Part shown: positions 1-12,849 of the stretch, in pieces
Layout: the number at the start of each line of letters is the position of its first letter
Position numbering within the stretch: position 1 is the first letter of the stretch
DNA from: Ypsolopha sequella
Lineage: Eukaryota > Arthropoda > Insecta > Lepidoptera > Ypsolophidae
Length of the DNA stretch: 64,000 bases
Direction of reading: 5' to 3'
Assembly: GCA_934047225.1 (NCBI GenBank)
Contig: OW203988.1
Location: 1,674,001 to 1,738,000, forward strand
Program-made: the position numbers and the translations under genes
Notes under the pieces: generated by a model
Told to the model about the DNA's origin: nothing
Databases searched by the model: none
What the model saw: the letters and a program-made list of their open reading frames with translations, nothing else

Positions 1-1020
1 ACAGCACTAAGGTGAAAATTTTTTGAATATTTGTAGATAAAAGGCTTACCTGGGGTCCACAACTTGATGAGATTAGCCATAAAATGTTTGCTTCCGCCTT
101 CTCTCTTAAAATACTCCGAAACTTTCTGCCAACTGCAACCAAGGTTGCGCTTGCAAATTTTCTCCTGCTCACTATTCTAGATTACGCTGACTGTTGTTAC
201 CTAGACCTCACCGAGGAACAACTTAATAAACTCGAGCGTCTTCAAAACTTTTCAATTAGGTTCATATTTGGATTACGCAAATATGACCATATATCTCACA
301 ATTTCGTTCTCAGCTTGAATGGTTCCTTATCCGTCTTCGTCGCAATTCTCATATTATTTTTCTTCTATACTCTATTTTATTTAATCTTTTATATCCCTCT
401 TATTTGAAAGACTGCTTTGTGTTTCTAACAGCTATAATCTGAGGTCATCTAAAAATCTTCGCTTAGCAGTGTAAGTTCATACAATGTGTATTTATGGGAA
501 CTCCTTTACTGTTGAAGCTGTAAATCTGTGGAATGCCTCTCACAGATCTCTGACAATAAGACGAGATCCATCATTAAAGTAATTTAAATCATTAGTCAAA
601 CAGCATTATCATTCTTTTTGATCCTAAGTTGTATGTATTTCTGTTTGTTTCTATATTAGTACAGTATTAATTTATATTTCTTAATTTTTTTATTATTTAT
701 TAATTGATTTATATAAAATATATAATTTTATGATATATATACATACATCATTTATATACGTAATTGGCATTATTTATGTACATGTATATAGTTTATTACA
801 TTTATCAATATGTTTTAAAGTGAGTAATTTATTCTGTGCACCGCCTATATATATTTCTTTTTTAGGCGTTCTTCCATCCATAAGTTGTCTGGAAGAGATC
901 GCTTTTAGTGATAATACCGCCAATTGCACCCTACTACTTATTATAAAACTGTTTCTTTATTTCTGTTTATTGGTGTTCAATAATGAATATTGTATTGTAT
1001 TGTATTGTATTTTGTATTGA
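1..1020 (+). mobile_element. Jockey/CR1-like LINE, 3' fragment (RT C-terminal region and tail)
   Basis: The sense frame from about base 20 reads as the C-terminal part of a non-LTR retrotransposon reverse transcriptase. It has a DKRLTWGPQ-like stretch, then LDYAD, then LERLQNFSIRFIFGLRKYDH (positions 84-310). This matches the usual order 'LtW..q', 'dYcD', 'LqrlQN..iRfif.l' of the Jockey/CR1 supergroup. After frame breaks, a further conserved block with NLWNASH is legible near 525-545, ahead of a stop. An untranslated tail follows, containing TTGTCTGGAAGAGATCGCTT (876-900), and ends in a short TTGTA tandem at about 990-1015. The element continues beyond the left edge. It is broken by stops and frameshifts, so it is a dead copy. 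The clade call is from motif order only. Confidence 0.8.
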
Positions 1021-3895
1021 ACTTTGTTTAAAATCAACTATGCACTGTATACTTCTATACAAAGATCAAGATGGATAAAACAGTTTGGCTTCCAGAACCG
1101 CTGGAAGTGGACATATTGCTTCAATACTCTATCCATTTAAAATTTCTGCTAGCATAAATGGTAATCATAAAAAAAACATAAGTAAGTAACTACTAAGTAC
1201 TACTTTTATACAGATATTCTACACGCAATAGTATTGTTTGTACATTTTGCCTTACAGAATTGTACAGATGTTAGTGAAAATTTAATACGACCCTGCAAAC
1301 TGGTGCGGTCGAAACACACAGGGACGTATCAAGCTTTACATCAATGAAAACGAGTGGTATTTATTATTAGACCAGTGGTATGTTGTAGGAGACTATATCT
1401 CATCGAGTACCAGCATGACAGTCACTGTGAGAAGAAGGATAAAAAGTTACTCCTAAAAAGCCGGCTGACTTTTAACGAAATTTGACAGTTTGCGTACAGT
1501 CATGAAAGAAGTGGAGGTTTTTTTCATGTCAAAATATCTCATGTGATATCTCATGTGTTAGGTAGAAAAACATTAGCTGCCGCGAGTCGGCCAGGCCGTT
1601 TAGTCTGTCCGACCCATTTCAGGGGTGCATTCGGAGGTAGATTTTATTCCATTGAGTATGACCTGCGGCACTAAATATATATATTTATTTATAAATTTAT
1701 TTTCAAGTCATCAATTATTAATTTATTATACGAATATATAAGTTCCACAAAAAAGGATGTTGATGGTAATACTTTTTATACTTGATCTTTTTTTACCATG
1801 GTTTTAATTATTATTCCCTTTCTATGTAAATATATAAAATTATTACAAAGAACTCAACTACTGCTAAAATACATTGGATGCAAAGAAAACTAAACCAAAA
1901 GTATATTCTTATATTTTGTAAGGACTTAAAGTTTTGTTCATACAAGGAGAAGAAACTCACGACATCTTTATTAGAGATACAGTAAAGGCTTGATGAATGA
2001 ATGAATAATGAATGAATGAATTTCATTGGTCAGATTATGATGTTTTATTTACCTACTTTAAGCTGTAAGTGGTGATCAGTATATTATTTGAGTACATATT
2101 CATTTTATTCTTTGCTACAAATTCTTTGCCCCAACGCACTCCTTACCTAAGTACGGCCCTGGGCTGTCCGTACTAGCGACGTGCCACGAAAAGGTTCGTG
2201 ATTTATATTTTGACGGTATTTTTTAAGTGTACGAGTTTGCTACGTTTTAGTGGCTTGTTTGTAACTTTCGTTTTTTTTTTGGAGGTTCTGTTACAGAAAA
2301 ACGAAACATGTTGCAGCAAAATAAAGACAGGCACTACTTTATGTTTTCATGCCAAAAAATAAACAGAACCCGTAAGGTGAACATTTACCACCTATCCTTT
2401 ATTGTTTTGGTCGCAAAATACACATTACATTATGAAAAGGTGTTTTTAGTATTTTTGTTAAAAAAATTTTCAAGGTACATAATTTACGGAAATTGCAAAT
2501 TTCCAACTACTTAAGTTTTTGAGTAAGACCCCTTACCAAAAAGGGTTTAAAACTGACAACTATGATGACCCATAATTTCTTAATTTCCGGAAATAAAAAG
2601 GAACAAAAAAAAAATAATAATATGTATTTTACCAATGAGTTCTAAACATTGACACCATTTTTTTTTGTTCCTTTGTAATGTATGCGATCCCCCTTAAAAA
2701 TAATTCAATTGAATTTTCAATTTCAAAATTCAGTTTTGTGTCAACAATTAACACAAAATATCCTCAGAAGGCCTACGTTACCTTATCATGCGTTTAAGCC
2801 GTGATACTCTTTAGCGATTACTCTTTGGAAATTGTATAATGTAGATTAATTGTATTAGAAATTATGCTTCCTCTCTTAAACCGCTAGGGGCGCTGTAAAA
2901 ATTCTCATATAAATATTTTACGCAGTCACTAACGAGTATCGAGGCCTAAAGTTGTAGTTTTTGTTCTATTATAAAGAAAACACAATGTTCTTTTTGATTC
3001 TGTTACATCGCTTCCTCAATCTCTGCCCAATCAAGTTTAAGTTTTACTTATGGTCATGTTAACAACGCGATGCCTAACATTCATCGTCTGTGTTCACGTC
3101 TACCCCCTGTACGGTCTTTTTCACTCTGAAGATATCATTCATTTTCAAATTCTTCGGCCCGACACACTTCTTATACCAGAAGCCCATCGTTGTAATAGCT
3201 ATCTCATAACAAGGTCGGTCCTGGGCTGTCATGTCCTTAGACAAGCAGATTAAGGTATGCTCTACCTGTTCTTCTTTTCCAGTAGGCATAAAAATCTGGA
3301 GTGTGACTCGACCAATTTGTCATCTACGGTCTTGCCATAAAGCTACCTCTTGCTTATTCTTTGCGTACTTTGTCGAAATGTCCAACATCAGCTAAACATA
3401 AAACTTCGCGTTCCAAAAAAGGCCTCTACGATTATTACTTTGTTCGTAAAGAATCACATAGAGGGCGTTGCTCACTTAGGAAGTGTAAAATAACTTGAAT
3501 GAAATCCGTAGACATAACATAAATTTATAAAAACTCGGTCGACGTTATAACAAGAGAAAAAAATCCTTTTCTAAAATTTTCACGCTTTTCCGATTTTCCT
3601 GACATCTGGAGGAAAACACAGAACACTGTAGAGGCACAATGTGGTAAACGCGTTTTCCCTGAATTACTCGCTACCCTTACGGTTATGGTGATGCACTTTT
3701 AAACATAGATGGCGCTACAACGACATTTGTACTTTGTATTCATGTTAATAAACACGGCTTCTTTTAATTAGCAGTTTAAACTTCTTAAGGCCATTTTAGG
3801 TCAGATGCACAACTTCAAATAACCATTTCATATTATGTAATGACTGGCAATTGGTTTAATAGAAATAATATAGATAGTAGACGATAGGGCTGATC
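1021..3895. other. Gene-free AT-rich stretch
   Basis: No convincing coding frame is present; the open frames are under 75 codons and carry no recognisable domain. There is a short A/T-rich inverted pair near 2595-2670, where ggaacaaaaa is matched by tttttgttcc. Lepidoptera-like dispersed scraps ending in 'ggcgct' occur at about 2888 and 3710. I see no RNA gene. Confidence 0.5.
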
Positions 3896-3899
3896 TAAA

Positions 3900-4140
3900 C
3901 AATTTTGAGGCCCACCATGCTTGGGACCAATGGATGGCGGTATGTCCATCCCCAATAGCCGAGCCTTATATGGAACAGACTGGTGACGGGCAGCGGCGTC
4001 ACTGGTGCGAGGGTTCCGGCACCGCGTTCACCAACCCGCCTGCCCAGCGTGTGTGAGTATGGGCAATTCTTCCAGGATGACCGCCGGGAGTGGCAAAGTC
4101 CTGGAAAGGCTTATGTCTAGAAGTGGACGAACTAGGCTTA
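3900..4140. repeat. GC-richer dispersed-repeat fragment, probably LINE untranslated region
   Basis: This 240-bp island is clearly less AT-rich than its surroundings. It contains ordered blocks such as GCTTGGGACCAATGG, GACGGGCAGCGGCGTCACTG and CACCAACCCGCCTGCCCAGC. I associate this arrangement with the 5' untranslated regions of lepidopteran non-LTR elements. That is recollection of the family, not a computed match. It has no coding frame. Confidence 0.35.
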
Positions 4141-5040
4141 TAGATGGATTTTTTTCACAATTTTAAAACTCATTGTTTAAAAGGGATAGTTTTATCAATA
4201 GTCATTTTTTGATGACGCTGGAAAGAGGTGCCTTAAAGGGCCTTTCTCAAATTATACAACCTTGATTTGTATAAATAATAAGTGACCAGTAAACCTGTCT
4301 AAACATTAATAATTTCATCTAGAAGCAGAGTTATTTTTTTGTAAGCACGTGTTTCTTGGTAGTCGTAACAGCCACGACTGAGAGCTCTCTATTTTAAACT
4401 TAAAGGAAACGTTATAAAGTTCATTTCTGATTGATGCAAAATGAGATGCTCAATCTAACTTAATAGTTGTCCTATGAATTATAAGGTTAGCGATCATCCA
4501 TGTACGTTTAAAAAATACTGTTTTGCGGACCGTATGTTACAAAAACAAACAACAGTTAATATGACTCAGAGTACCTAGTGACAATTCTACATATAGCCTT
4601 TTAAGAAAATTGTCCTTGGCTTCAATTAAGTGATTTTGCCCAGGCCAAATCAGTTTTTTCCTAAAACTGGGTGTAGCCGTTTGTTTTTTCTTTTAATTTG
4701 TAGACGCTGTGTAACAAATAATGTTTTTTTGTCGAAAATTCGGTTGCTAACTTATTAAATCAGAAGTTAATAAGAGTTCAAAAGACCAAGTTACGAGTAT
4801 AACAAATGTTGTGTTTAAGTTGACGCTGTCTATAGAATATTCCGTTGATGTTCTAAGAAAGATATATTACTTTTCATATTTTCCCGTTGCTAACATAATA
4901 TAGAGGTTATAAATAAGACAGGTCATCAAATAAAATTTCCGTCACAAGGTATATTATTCGCCTTTTGTATTTATCCAAAGGTGTTTGGTGTCCACATCGC
5001 CAGCACACATTTCCTAAAATATAAGAGTTTATTTTAATTA
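4141..5040. other. Gene-free AT-rich stretch
   Basis: I see no coding potential, RNA gene or clear repeat structure here. It ends where LINE-like coding sequence becomes recognisable. Confidence 0.5.
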
Positions 5041-5836
5041 TGCAACATATACTCTAGGATCCGAAAACATAGCTCGTGTGAACTCAATAAAAGACCTTGG
5101 TGTAACATTTGACACGACTCTTACGTTCCATGAGCACATGAAGACCCTGGCAGCTAATTGGTCCAAAAGGCTAGGTTTCGTTCTTCGCAATGCTAGTGAT
5201 TTCCAAAATCCTAAAGCAATAGAACTTCTTTACACATCTTTAGTGAGAAGCAAGATAGAAACCAGGGCCGTCGTCTGGAGCCCTCATGAAGCAAAATACG
5301 TGCTTTTGCTGGAGAAAGTGCAGAAAAGAAATATGGGTACTATCCCTTTATGTATCCGAAAAAATATATTTTAGGTATGCTGGGTTCACTTGAAGTCCGA
5401 GGAAACTGTGAGCAACTTGTTACAGTCTGTCATATGTTGCGTGGAGAATCAGACTGTCCACAGCTCACTAATTTAGTATGTCGTCTCTTTGTGCCAGATA
5501 AATATCTCAGGGCTCGCAAGCACGTACTGCTATCGGTACCATCAGTACGCACAGTCGCCCGCAGTCAGTCTCCGTTAGTGCGCACACTATCCTCCCTCAA
5601 CGTACTGTTGTCGTAAGAACCAGAATGTGATTTGTTTGCTGACAGGTTTACGAGTGTGAGTAATAAATGTCGGGAGTTCTATGAGCGTCATTTTGTTTAA
5701 TTACTTGGTTGTTTAAATTTACTATATAATTATTTTCTTTTGTGAAATGTATATAAATATTGTGTGAAATGTATAACGTGTTAGTATTATGCTGTAATGT
5801 TATATATTTTAATTAAATAAATAATAATAATAATAT
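5041..5836 (+). mobile_element. LINE 3' fragment (Jockey/CR1-like RT C-terminus)
   Basis: The sense frame starting near 5060 reads VNSIKDLGVTFDTTLTFHEH, then a block with KRLGFVLRNASDF, then ELLYTSLVRSKIE and VVWSPHE. This is the standard end of an insect LINE reverse transcriptase: 'DLGV.fd..LtF..Hi', 'lGf..R...F', 'LY..lVRs.lE...viW.P'. A frameshift near 5350-5375 moves the remainder (PDKYLRAR, then SPLVRTLSSLN) into the next frame, where it stops at 5614. The 3' tail runs to an ATAATAATAATAAT stretch at 5819-5834. The copy is 5'-truncated and frameshifted, so it is inactive. Confidence 0.8.
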
Positions 5837-5933
5837 GTGTGAATTACAAAACCCACGTTTTGGTATATGATATGCTCTAGTAATTCCAAACACGAATTAA
5901 AACTCAAAAATAGACTGTTATGAATACTTATGT

Positions 5934-6691
5934 AAACACCAGTCTGTACTGTTCCACAAACACCTGTCTGTACTGTTTCACAAACACCTGTCTGTACTGT
6001 TTCACAAACACCTGTCTGTACTGTTTCACAAACACCTGTCTGTACTGTTCCACAAACACCTGTCTGTACTGTTTCACAAACACCTGTCTGTACTATTTCA
6101 CAAACACCTGTCTGTACTGTTTCACAAAACCTGTCTGTACTGTTTCACAAACACCTGTCTGTACTGTTTCACAAACACCTGTCTGTACTGTTTCACAAAC
6201 ACCTGTCTGTACTGTTCCACAAACACCTGTCTGTACTGTTTCACAAACATCTGTCTGTACTGTTTCACAAACACCTGTCTGTACTGTTTCACAAACACCT
6301 GTCTGTACTGTTTCACAAACACCTGTCTGTACTGTTTCACAAACACCTGTCTGTACTGTTCCACAAACATCTGTCTGTACTGTTTCGCAAACACCTGTCT
6401 GTACTGTTTCACAAACACCTGTCTGTACTGTTCCACAAACATCTGTCTGTACTGTTTCGCAAACACCTGTCTGTACTGTTTCACAAACACCTGTCTGTAC
6501 TGTTCCACAAACACCTGTCTGTACTGTTTTACAAACACCTGTCTGTACTGTTCCACAAACACCTGTCTGTACTGTTCCACAAACACCTGTCTGTACTGTT
6601 CCACAAACACCTGTCTGTACTGTTCCACAAACACCTGTCTGTACTGTTTTACAAACACCTGTCTGTACTGTTCCACAAACACCTGTCTGTA
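5934..6691. repeat. 24-bp minisatellite, about 31-32 copies
   Basis: The unit is CACCTGTCTGTACTGTTTCA plus CAAA (24 bp), repeated head to tail with few substitutions (TTTCA/TTCCA, ACACC/ACATC, one GCAA variant). One unit near 6121-6130 lacks a base, which shifts the phase of everything after it. Because 24 is a multiple of three, both strands stay open for about 200-260 codons. The translated product is only an 8-residue repeat with no initiation context or domain, so I do not call it a gene. Confidence 0.97.
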
Positions 6692-7578
6692 ATTAAAATA
6701 ATAAATTAATTTTTTTAATTCTAAATACGACATTTTTTAATTTTTTTCGAAAATTCCTATTATCACCGAAGTTAGAAGCAGGGATATTTTGAAAGCGCCA
6801 TGCTTCTTTAGTACCTAGCAAATGACGTCACGTGACATGACGCCGCTCACGCGTTCTTACCGCGATACGCTGTTTACTCCTCCTTGCGGGAACATCCCGA
6901 ACAAATACAGTATTTTTCTTAATTTCGTATGTAAAGATGGATAGTGGATTTGCAAGAGGTCAATCAGATAACTTACCAAAGATGGATTCTCATGGGTGTC
7001 GTTTTTTCAAAGGACTCGGATTTTAGTGGTATGTGGTCACTACAGAAAAAACATCTTGGGAAATAATTTTGATTGCGCAAAGTCGATGTTGAAGTATTTT
7101 CTTCGATTGATGTTGAGAACATTTCCCCACTACACCGCTTTTTGTTAAAGTTGTTTGCCGGTATTTTCACTCACTCATACATACACAGACACAAATATAC
7201 AATCTTTTAGATTTAAAATATTAGTGTGATTTCTTCACAATTTACTTTAAACAGAGTGAAAGGTAATGAGAGAAGAGGTTGTTGTTGTGAAACATATAAA
7301 AAGTTGATGTGGGTAGTTTCAAACAGAAATGTCCGTGTCATACAAATTTGCTCACCATGAAAACCTAAAAGGCACTAGTTGTTTTAGGAACTTGCAATTG
7401 GAATTACAGTTAGGTCTTATCTACAGGAAAACATCTGAAATTTACCTATAATTTTATAATTTTACAAATTATTTATTATAGACTTTAAATAACTAAGGTT
7501 CAGTGTTTATCTTTTTAAGTTCAAGACGTTCTCAAAGACAATGACATATCATTCGTACCACATTACTCTTTCCATATG
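6692..7578. other. Gene-free stretch
   Basis: AT-rich sequence with a somewhat GC-richer patch (6790-6900) carrying GACGTCACGTGACATGACG. I see no gene or clear repeat. Confidence 0.45.
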
Positions 7579-9030
7579 TTAGAAGCCGAAGCGAGCTGGG
7601 GGTCTACTGATTCTCAGTGGACGTTGGGTTGGTATCGTTGGTTGAGGACCACGTGATGTTGATGGTACTGCGCCATTGGGCTCTGGAGGTAATGGCTCCC
7701 GCGACAGTATCACACCGTCAGCTGGTGGTTGTGGTGACACAGATCGCTGACGGTCATGTTCGGCTTGTAGCACTTGCGGCTCTGTTTTGAAATAGTATGT
7801 GGTCTTACGCTTGTAAGAACTTTGGCAACTTGTATTCGTTTTTTTTTGTCGTTTCTAGGTTGGCTGTTATTTTGTTCACCGATATTATGTGTCAGCTTTA
7901 GGTAATCTTTTGTTAGTGTCAGCGTTTGATATGTAAGAGTCACTCGCAATATGCAGGCTTTCATGCCCTTTTCTCAGTTGATCGAGATATTTTCTTTTTA
8001 TGCAGCCGTTTACGTTTACTAATTAGGAATAACGTGCTGTTTTCTCCACTATGATGCCAGGAGATGAACCCTTTTTCATAGGATGGTCGACACATACTTT
8101 CTTTGAGCTTTTTCCATGTTGCCTCTTACATTTGGTTTGAGTAAATCGAAGGATGTACGCATTTTTCTCCCAAACAATATTTCATAATGTGATCTGTATT
8201 GTATTAAGATTCTGTAAGAGCGCAAACAACTACACAGCCGTTGATGTAAATTTTCAGAATTATCTGCCACCGACATTCGTTTCTTAAAATGTTCGTAATG
8301 CACATTCAGCTAGACCATTTATTTTGGGATGATAGGGTGTTCATTTGATGCGCGTAATGTTCTGTAATTTGCATTTGAATAGGCGTCAATAACAACTAGC
8401 CACATGTTTCCATGAAAAGCTCCAGCAAAATCTATGTGAATTCTTGACCAGAATTCCCCACGAGTATATTATCGGTGCTATGTTCTTGTTTTGTCGTGAT
8501 TTTTGGCAGGACCGACATTGCTTGGAGAGTTCTACTATATCTTTATCAATGTTTGGGTATACGTAACCTTGCTAAGAATTACTTTGCGACAATTCCACAG
8601 TGGTCATCGTGTAACATTTTTAAGATCTTTCACTGTAATTGTTGTGGTATTACTAGTCTCCCGTTGCAAAGAATGAATCCATCCATTTAAGTAAAGCCAG
8701 TATTGAATTCTTTCTTTTTCGGCCAGTCAGTTGTCATAAAAGTTTTTATCTTCAGGAGTGTTCTATCTTTTTGTTCACGTAAAGGTCTCTTGGTTATTGA
8801 AGTGTTTTGTAGTCTTAGGCGTAGTAAATGTAATAAACTGTGGTATGCCTGTTCGTTCTTCAAGTGTTTGATCCATATTAAGTAGTAGTTACCTGTATAA
8901 TGCATCAGCTGGGGTGTTATATTTAGCAGGATGGTATTTGATGATATAATTGGAACTGTTGAGTATCATGAATTGTTTGTCTTTCGCTACCGTTGCAGCG
9001 TTTTTTTCTAGGTAATTAAACATTTTTTTT
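7579..9030 (-). pseudogene. Ty3/gypsy-type pol remnant (RNase H end, integrase, C-terminal tail)
   Basis: Read on the minus strand from 9030 downward, pieces of a gypsy pol appear in the correct order across several frames. First comes an RNase H end with YHPAKYNTPADAL (about 8920-8960). Next is the start of integrase with LVIPQQL and HDDHCGIV (about 8580-8670). Then comes the integrase core with WSRIHIDFAGAFHGNMWLVV followed by IDAYS (about 8370-8470), and HPKINGLAE-like sequence at about 8300-8330. YEILFGRKMRTSFDLLKP follows (8110-8190), and finally a proline-rich tail ending RPPARFGF at 7579. Frame changes and stops separate the pieces, so it is a dead copy. No flanking LTRs are recognisable. 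It could be a gypsy, mdg or CsRN1-like lineage; the evidence does not decide. Confidence 0.75.
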
Positions 9031-11004
9031 TTGGCATTTCATACGTTGTTCTGCTGCATTAAGGCACTTTAAAGTAATTATTAACCTTGTTTTTTTCATT
9101 CAAAACTGACCGATAAAAAGTAATATAATGCGACGAACTCAAGCGTTTAGTCAATTCTGTATCAAAATCAAATTAACTAAAGCTATACTTACTGTGCGAT
9201 TCACGGCAAGTGGACGATGATGGCGACGGGCGTGTTGGATGACGTCATGTGCTAAGCAGCATGAATTTTAACACTGCGGCTACCAGAGTCATATCTGATG
9301 TCATTCTAGGGAGGCCGAAGGCTGACCCCGGCCAAACAGTGCCAAGCGGCGAGGCCGACGAACGAACATACGAGGCCGAAGGCCGAGTATGTGTGTTCAT
9401 GAGGCCAAGTTCACTTAACCTCGGAGGCATTACAAAACTGGTTCTCTTGGATGTATTTCGCAAACGTTTGAGGCTGGGCTTACCGGGATTCGATTCCATT
9501 GAACGTTGGTTCAAGCAGATTTTGACCGTTGACAGCTCGGACGTTTGAAAGCTGTCAAAGTACATATTTGCAAAAAAGTCGTCGAATTGAAGTTTCGACA
9601 CGTATTTCAACGCGCTCATTACAGTAACGACGATGACAGTTTTGAAACCTGATGATGACCGATGACATTTTTTCCCACCTGATTATGACCGATGACATTT
9701 CATGATACAATCGACATCTGCCCATTACTTGAATGTCGTTTGATAATTTGTTTCAATTCAATTTCAGCTTCCAAACGTGTTTTAAACTCGAATCCTCTAC
9801 AGTCCTGTCACGTAAACGAAAAAGTCACAACAACAACAACAACTAAATAACAATCAACAACAACTAACAGCAAAAAACATACAAGTACAACAAACAACTC
9901 AGCAGTTGCAGTCCGCACACCACGCGAAACACTTGTTTTATTTTATTCTAGTGTATTTTTTTATTAAATTTAAGTAAACCCAACCTTTTTTTTCCCTCTG
10001 TATTTCCTCATATTATTACTTATAACATAAAATATAGACATATATTATTCAATTATATTACATTAAAAACTACCTGTAATAAGTGTATCTGATATATACA
10101 TTACATTACACAAATAAATATATAATTATTACATTTCAGGTCATTGATTTTCATAAAAATCTTCATGTAGGAGACAAACTGATTATAATATTCTCTGCTC
10201 GGTTCCGTACATTATTATGACCTTTTAACTTTTCAAGTGGTTACACTTCTTTGTTTGCGTCTCGTCTGGGGGCATGTTCTGAACTTACGGAACTTCGTTT
10301 TTTAACGAAGACTAATTTGTTCTCTCATAATAGACATCGACTATTGCGTTTTTTAATCATTGGTTATTCGTTAGATATGAAAATATTATTCATGATAAAA
10401 AAATTGATAAGTTAATGCTTATTTGATCCGATTAAAAGGCTGATAGCTTTAAGAGGATTAAAAAGGTAAAAACTGAATGTGAAGTCAACAGCTTATATAT
10501 TTTTTTAATTATTTTTTTCATAAATATTATCTAGCGTCATCTTACTAAGTCTCTATAAAGCTCAAAAAGCAAAATTTGTTGAAAGACTATCATTATATTT
10601 ATCAGGATATCGTTCATATTGCCTCGTTTTTACGCAAAGTCTAGCAAGTTGTATAATTTTCATATATACTGGAACTAAAAAAGAGAGAAATACAGACGTC
10701 GTTCATGTAAAGCAGTGTGTTGATATACCGGATAGGTATATGCCATACACGCTCTTGGGACGGGTTGTATACATATATATTAAAACACCAAGGCTCGGTA
10801 ACACAAGATGTAACTATGTTTATTAATTCGTTCTTCAAAGGGTTTCTTACTAGCAGAGTTCCTGTCGTTTACATAATTACAAGGTTTCACTTAATCGTTT
10901 CGGAGATGCATTTCACTACGCGAGTTTGCGATCCTCCACATTCTGTTAACCCGAGGTGGAGAGAAAAGCTTTATTTAATTCAGATGCGATTATTCTGAAC
11001 CAAG
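9031..11004. other. Gene-free stretch with GGCCGAAGGC motifs and a CAACAA-rich patch
   Basis: No host gene is visible. Between 9305 and 9385 the motif GAGGCCGAAGGC or a variant recurs three times; it is also found at 12850-14130 and near 17530-17640. A direct 20-bp-scale repeat, GATGACCGATGACATTT, occurs at about 9652 and 9677. A low-complexity CAACAA run lies at 9828-9870. The rest is AT-rich without structure that I can name. Confidence 0.45.
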
Positions 11005-11370
11005 TCTGTCCAGCCGCCGCTCGCACCAGAGGCTGGGCCTCGCGTCTCGAGAATTTTCCGTCGTTCCTATAGAGAGCTGGACGTGCGCAGGTCTTCCAAC
11101 CTTTTCACAACCAACGCCCCATGGTGCGCCTGGGGACTTCAAGTTGCAGGCCAAAATGCAGGCGAAACGGTTGGACAGTAACATATAAGGGAGCGCGGTC
11201 GCGATTAAAGCTCTTTGCTCCTAGCCGGGGTCTATCCCGACGGCACTGCAATCCAGGTGTCACAAATGTCACTACAATCCACATATCACTGCTATCATTG
11301 TAATCCAAGCGCGGGGGGGCGCATTCAGGGATCCCAACGGGAGGGAGTCACAAGCGCGGGACCGGTCTAC
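11005..11370. other. GC-rich island of unknown origin
   Basis: About 365 bp with much higher GC than the flanks, including a GCGGGGGGGCGCATTC stretch at 11310-11325. Short open frames exist on both strands but none has a recognisable domain. The abrupt compositional edge suggests inserted DNA, for example an LTR or LINE 5' region, but no terminal repeats are visible. Confidence 0.35.
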
Positions 11371-11649
11371 TTCAATGCAGCAGAATAAGTTTACATATAT
11401 TTTTTATAATAAAATAGTTACCGTTTCATGGGAAACAGTTTTTACCTGAAATTTGGCGAATTTTTAATATCTCGCCTTCTTAAACCTCTTGATGAGATAT
11501 GGGTCAGGGTGCGGTGTGGGGGAGAAAGGAAACGCATATAAAGATGTGTGCAAAGTTTCGCTGTGATCAAAGCAATCAGGACGTCACAAACACCTAAAGT
11601 ATTTATATGCCAGCTGAGCGGGGTGGCCCACATTAATAAAAAAATTGAA

Positions 11650-11724
11650 ATGAAATGTATCAGTAAGTGTGTGTGTAAATGTGGGTGTAGCTGTTCCATT
11701 TCTCGAATCAGTCGAGTAAAAACG
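11650..11724 (+). repeat. 75-bp exact direct repeat, copy 1
   Basis: The block from ATGAAATGTATCAGTAAGTG to GTCGAGTAAAAACGT is present with no visible mismatch again at 14769-14843. The sequences on either side of the two copies differ. Confidence 0.85.
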
Positions 11725-11900
11725 TGAGTGAATGAACCGTCATTGATTGAAGTGACCTCGTGAGGGAATGAACCGTCATTGATTCTTCTGTGATTGAGTA
11801 AGGATACGGCTATAGAAGTATCCAGATAAAAAATTCAAGGTTGTGTCTCTGACATATATGTTTTTCTTTTTTTCATTAAAGGCATAGGTTTATGTTACTA
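11725..11900. repeat. Short tandem duplication containing GAATGAACCGTCATTGATT
   Basis: GAATGAACCGTCATTGATT appears twice, at about 11731 and 11767, separated by about 36 bp, directly after the 75-bp direct repeat. No gene is associated with it. Confidence 0.6.
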
Positions 11901-11919
11901 ATAATAGGTTAAGCAGTTT

Positions 11920-12022
11920 TCAATTTTAGATTTATTTTTATTACTAACATAATTGTAGATACTGTGTGTGTTATATGGCTTTTTGTTGGCCGAAATAAAT
12001 GAATTATTATTATTACTATTAT
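11920..12022 (+). mobile_element. LINE 3' tail scrap
   Basis: TATGGCTTTTTGTTGGCCG followed by AAATAAATGAATTATTATTA and further ATT units looks like the polyadenylation end and microsatellite tail of a non-LTR element. There is too little sequence for a clade call. Confidence 0.45.
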
Positions 12023-12029
12023 GTAGGTA

Positions 12030-12716
12030 CACTTTTTAGTCACGGACCCAAAGGGACCCGGTCATTTGAAAGGCATTCATGGGGCCGAAGCCAACATTGA
12101 AGAGGCCTTTGGTACCATTTAATCTAAATGTGAGATGGCTGCATCCATGGAGGCCTCTCCCTCAATGTATCATTGTGATACACTAACGGACAGTCCCCCA
12201 CAGTTGCCAAACTATTGCCAGGAAGGAAGCGACTTGGAGTGGGCTATGAGGATGGGATGCTAAATGGGCCGGATAACAGGGCTATGGAGTGAAATAACGG
12301 ACATCTGCCTAGAAAATCTCTCAAAAATTTAAATATGGCAGATGGTGACTTGCTGCTTAATAACTATCCAACAGGATAGCCGTTGTGGGCCCCCTATCTA
12401 GCCACCATGGGGCGGCCAGGGGGCAACACTATGTAAGCAGCTAAGGTTGTCGAGAGGTGAGTCTGCGGGGTGCAAGATCCTTATACAGTCAAGTGCCCCC
12501 GGCGTTATGACATTTTACACTTCCAACCTGGAGCATAGGTGCCGCTCTTGCATCTCCAATCTGGCCGGCTGGTTAAGGCAAGCGCAGAGGCAGGGGGTGT
12601 ATTTCAGGGTGTTTCATTACATATATTTTTATAACATTAAATTTGACTAGTAAAAAGTGTAGTATTTATACCTACTCTACAAAATACACTATTTGAATTT
12701 GAATTTGACACAACCC
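12030..12716 (+). mobile_element. Non-LTR element fragment ending in a TTTGAA tail
   Basis: A GC-richer block (12045-12600) with CCCCCTATCTAGCCACCATG and CTGGCCGGCTGGTTAAGGC runs into an AT-rich tail. The tail ends ACACTATTTGAATTTGAATT at about 12688-12710. The same TTTGAATTTGAAT end is found in reverse orientation at 26948, 41734 and 47345. The layout is that of a truncated retrotransposon with untranslated sequence and a simple tail. No RT motif is legible. Confidence 0.55.
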
Positions 12717-12849
12717 ACTCCTTTTTGGGATATAATTTGAACCAGCTTTTGCCCGCCGGTTCACCCGCGTTGGTTTCATTTTTCTGTAGGCCCATCTATC
12801 GAATCTGCCGATTTTTTTTATAACTGTAATAGTATGTATTTAATCCGGC

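Noticed and set aside
5920..6733. Open frames of 203-258 codons on both strands in the 24-bp array
   Set aside because: They are forced by a repeat period divisible by three, encode only an 8-residue repeat, have no gene context and appear on both strands.
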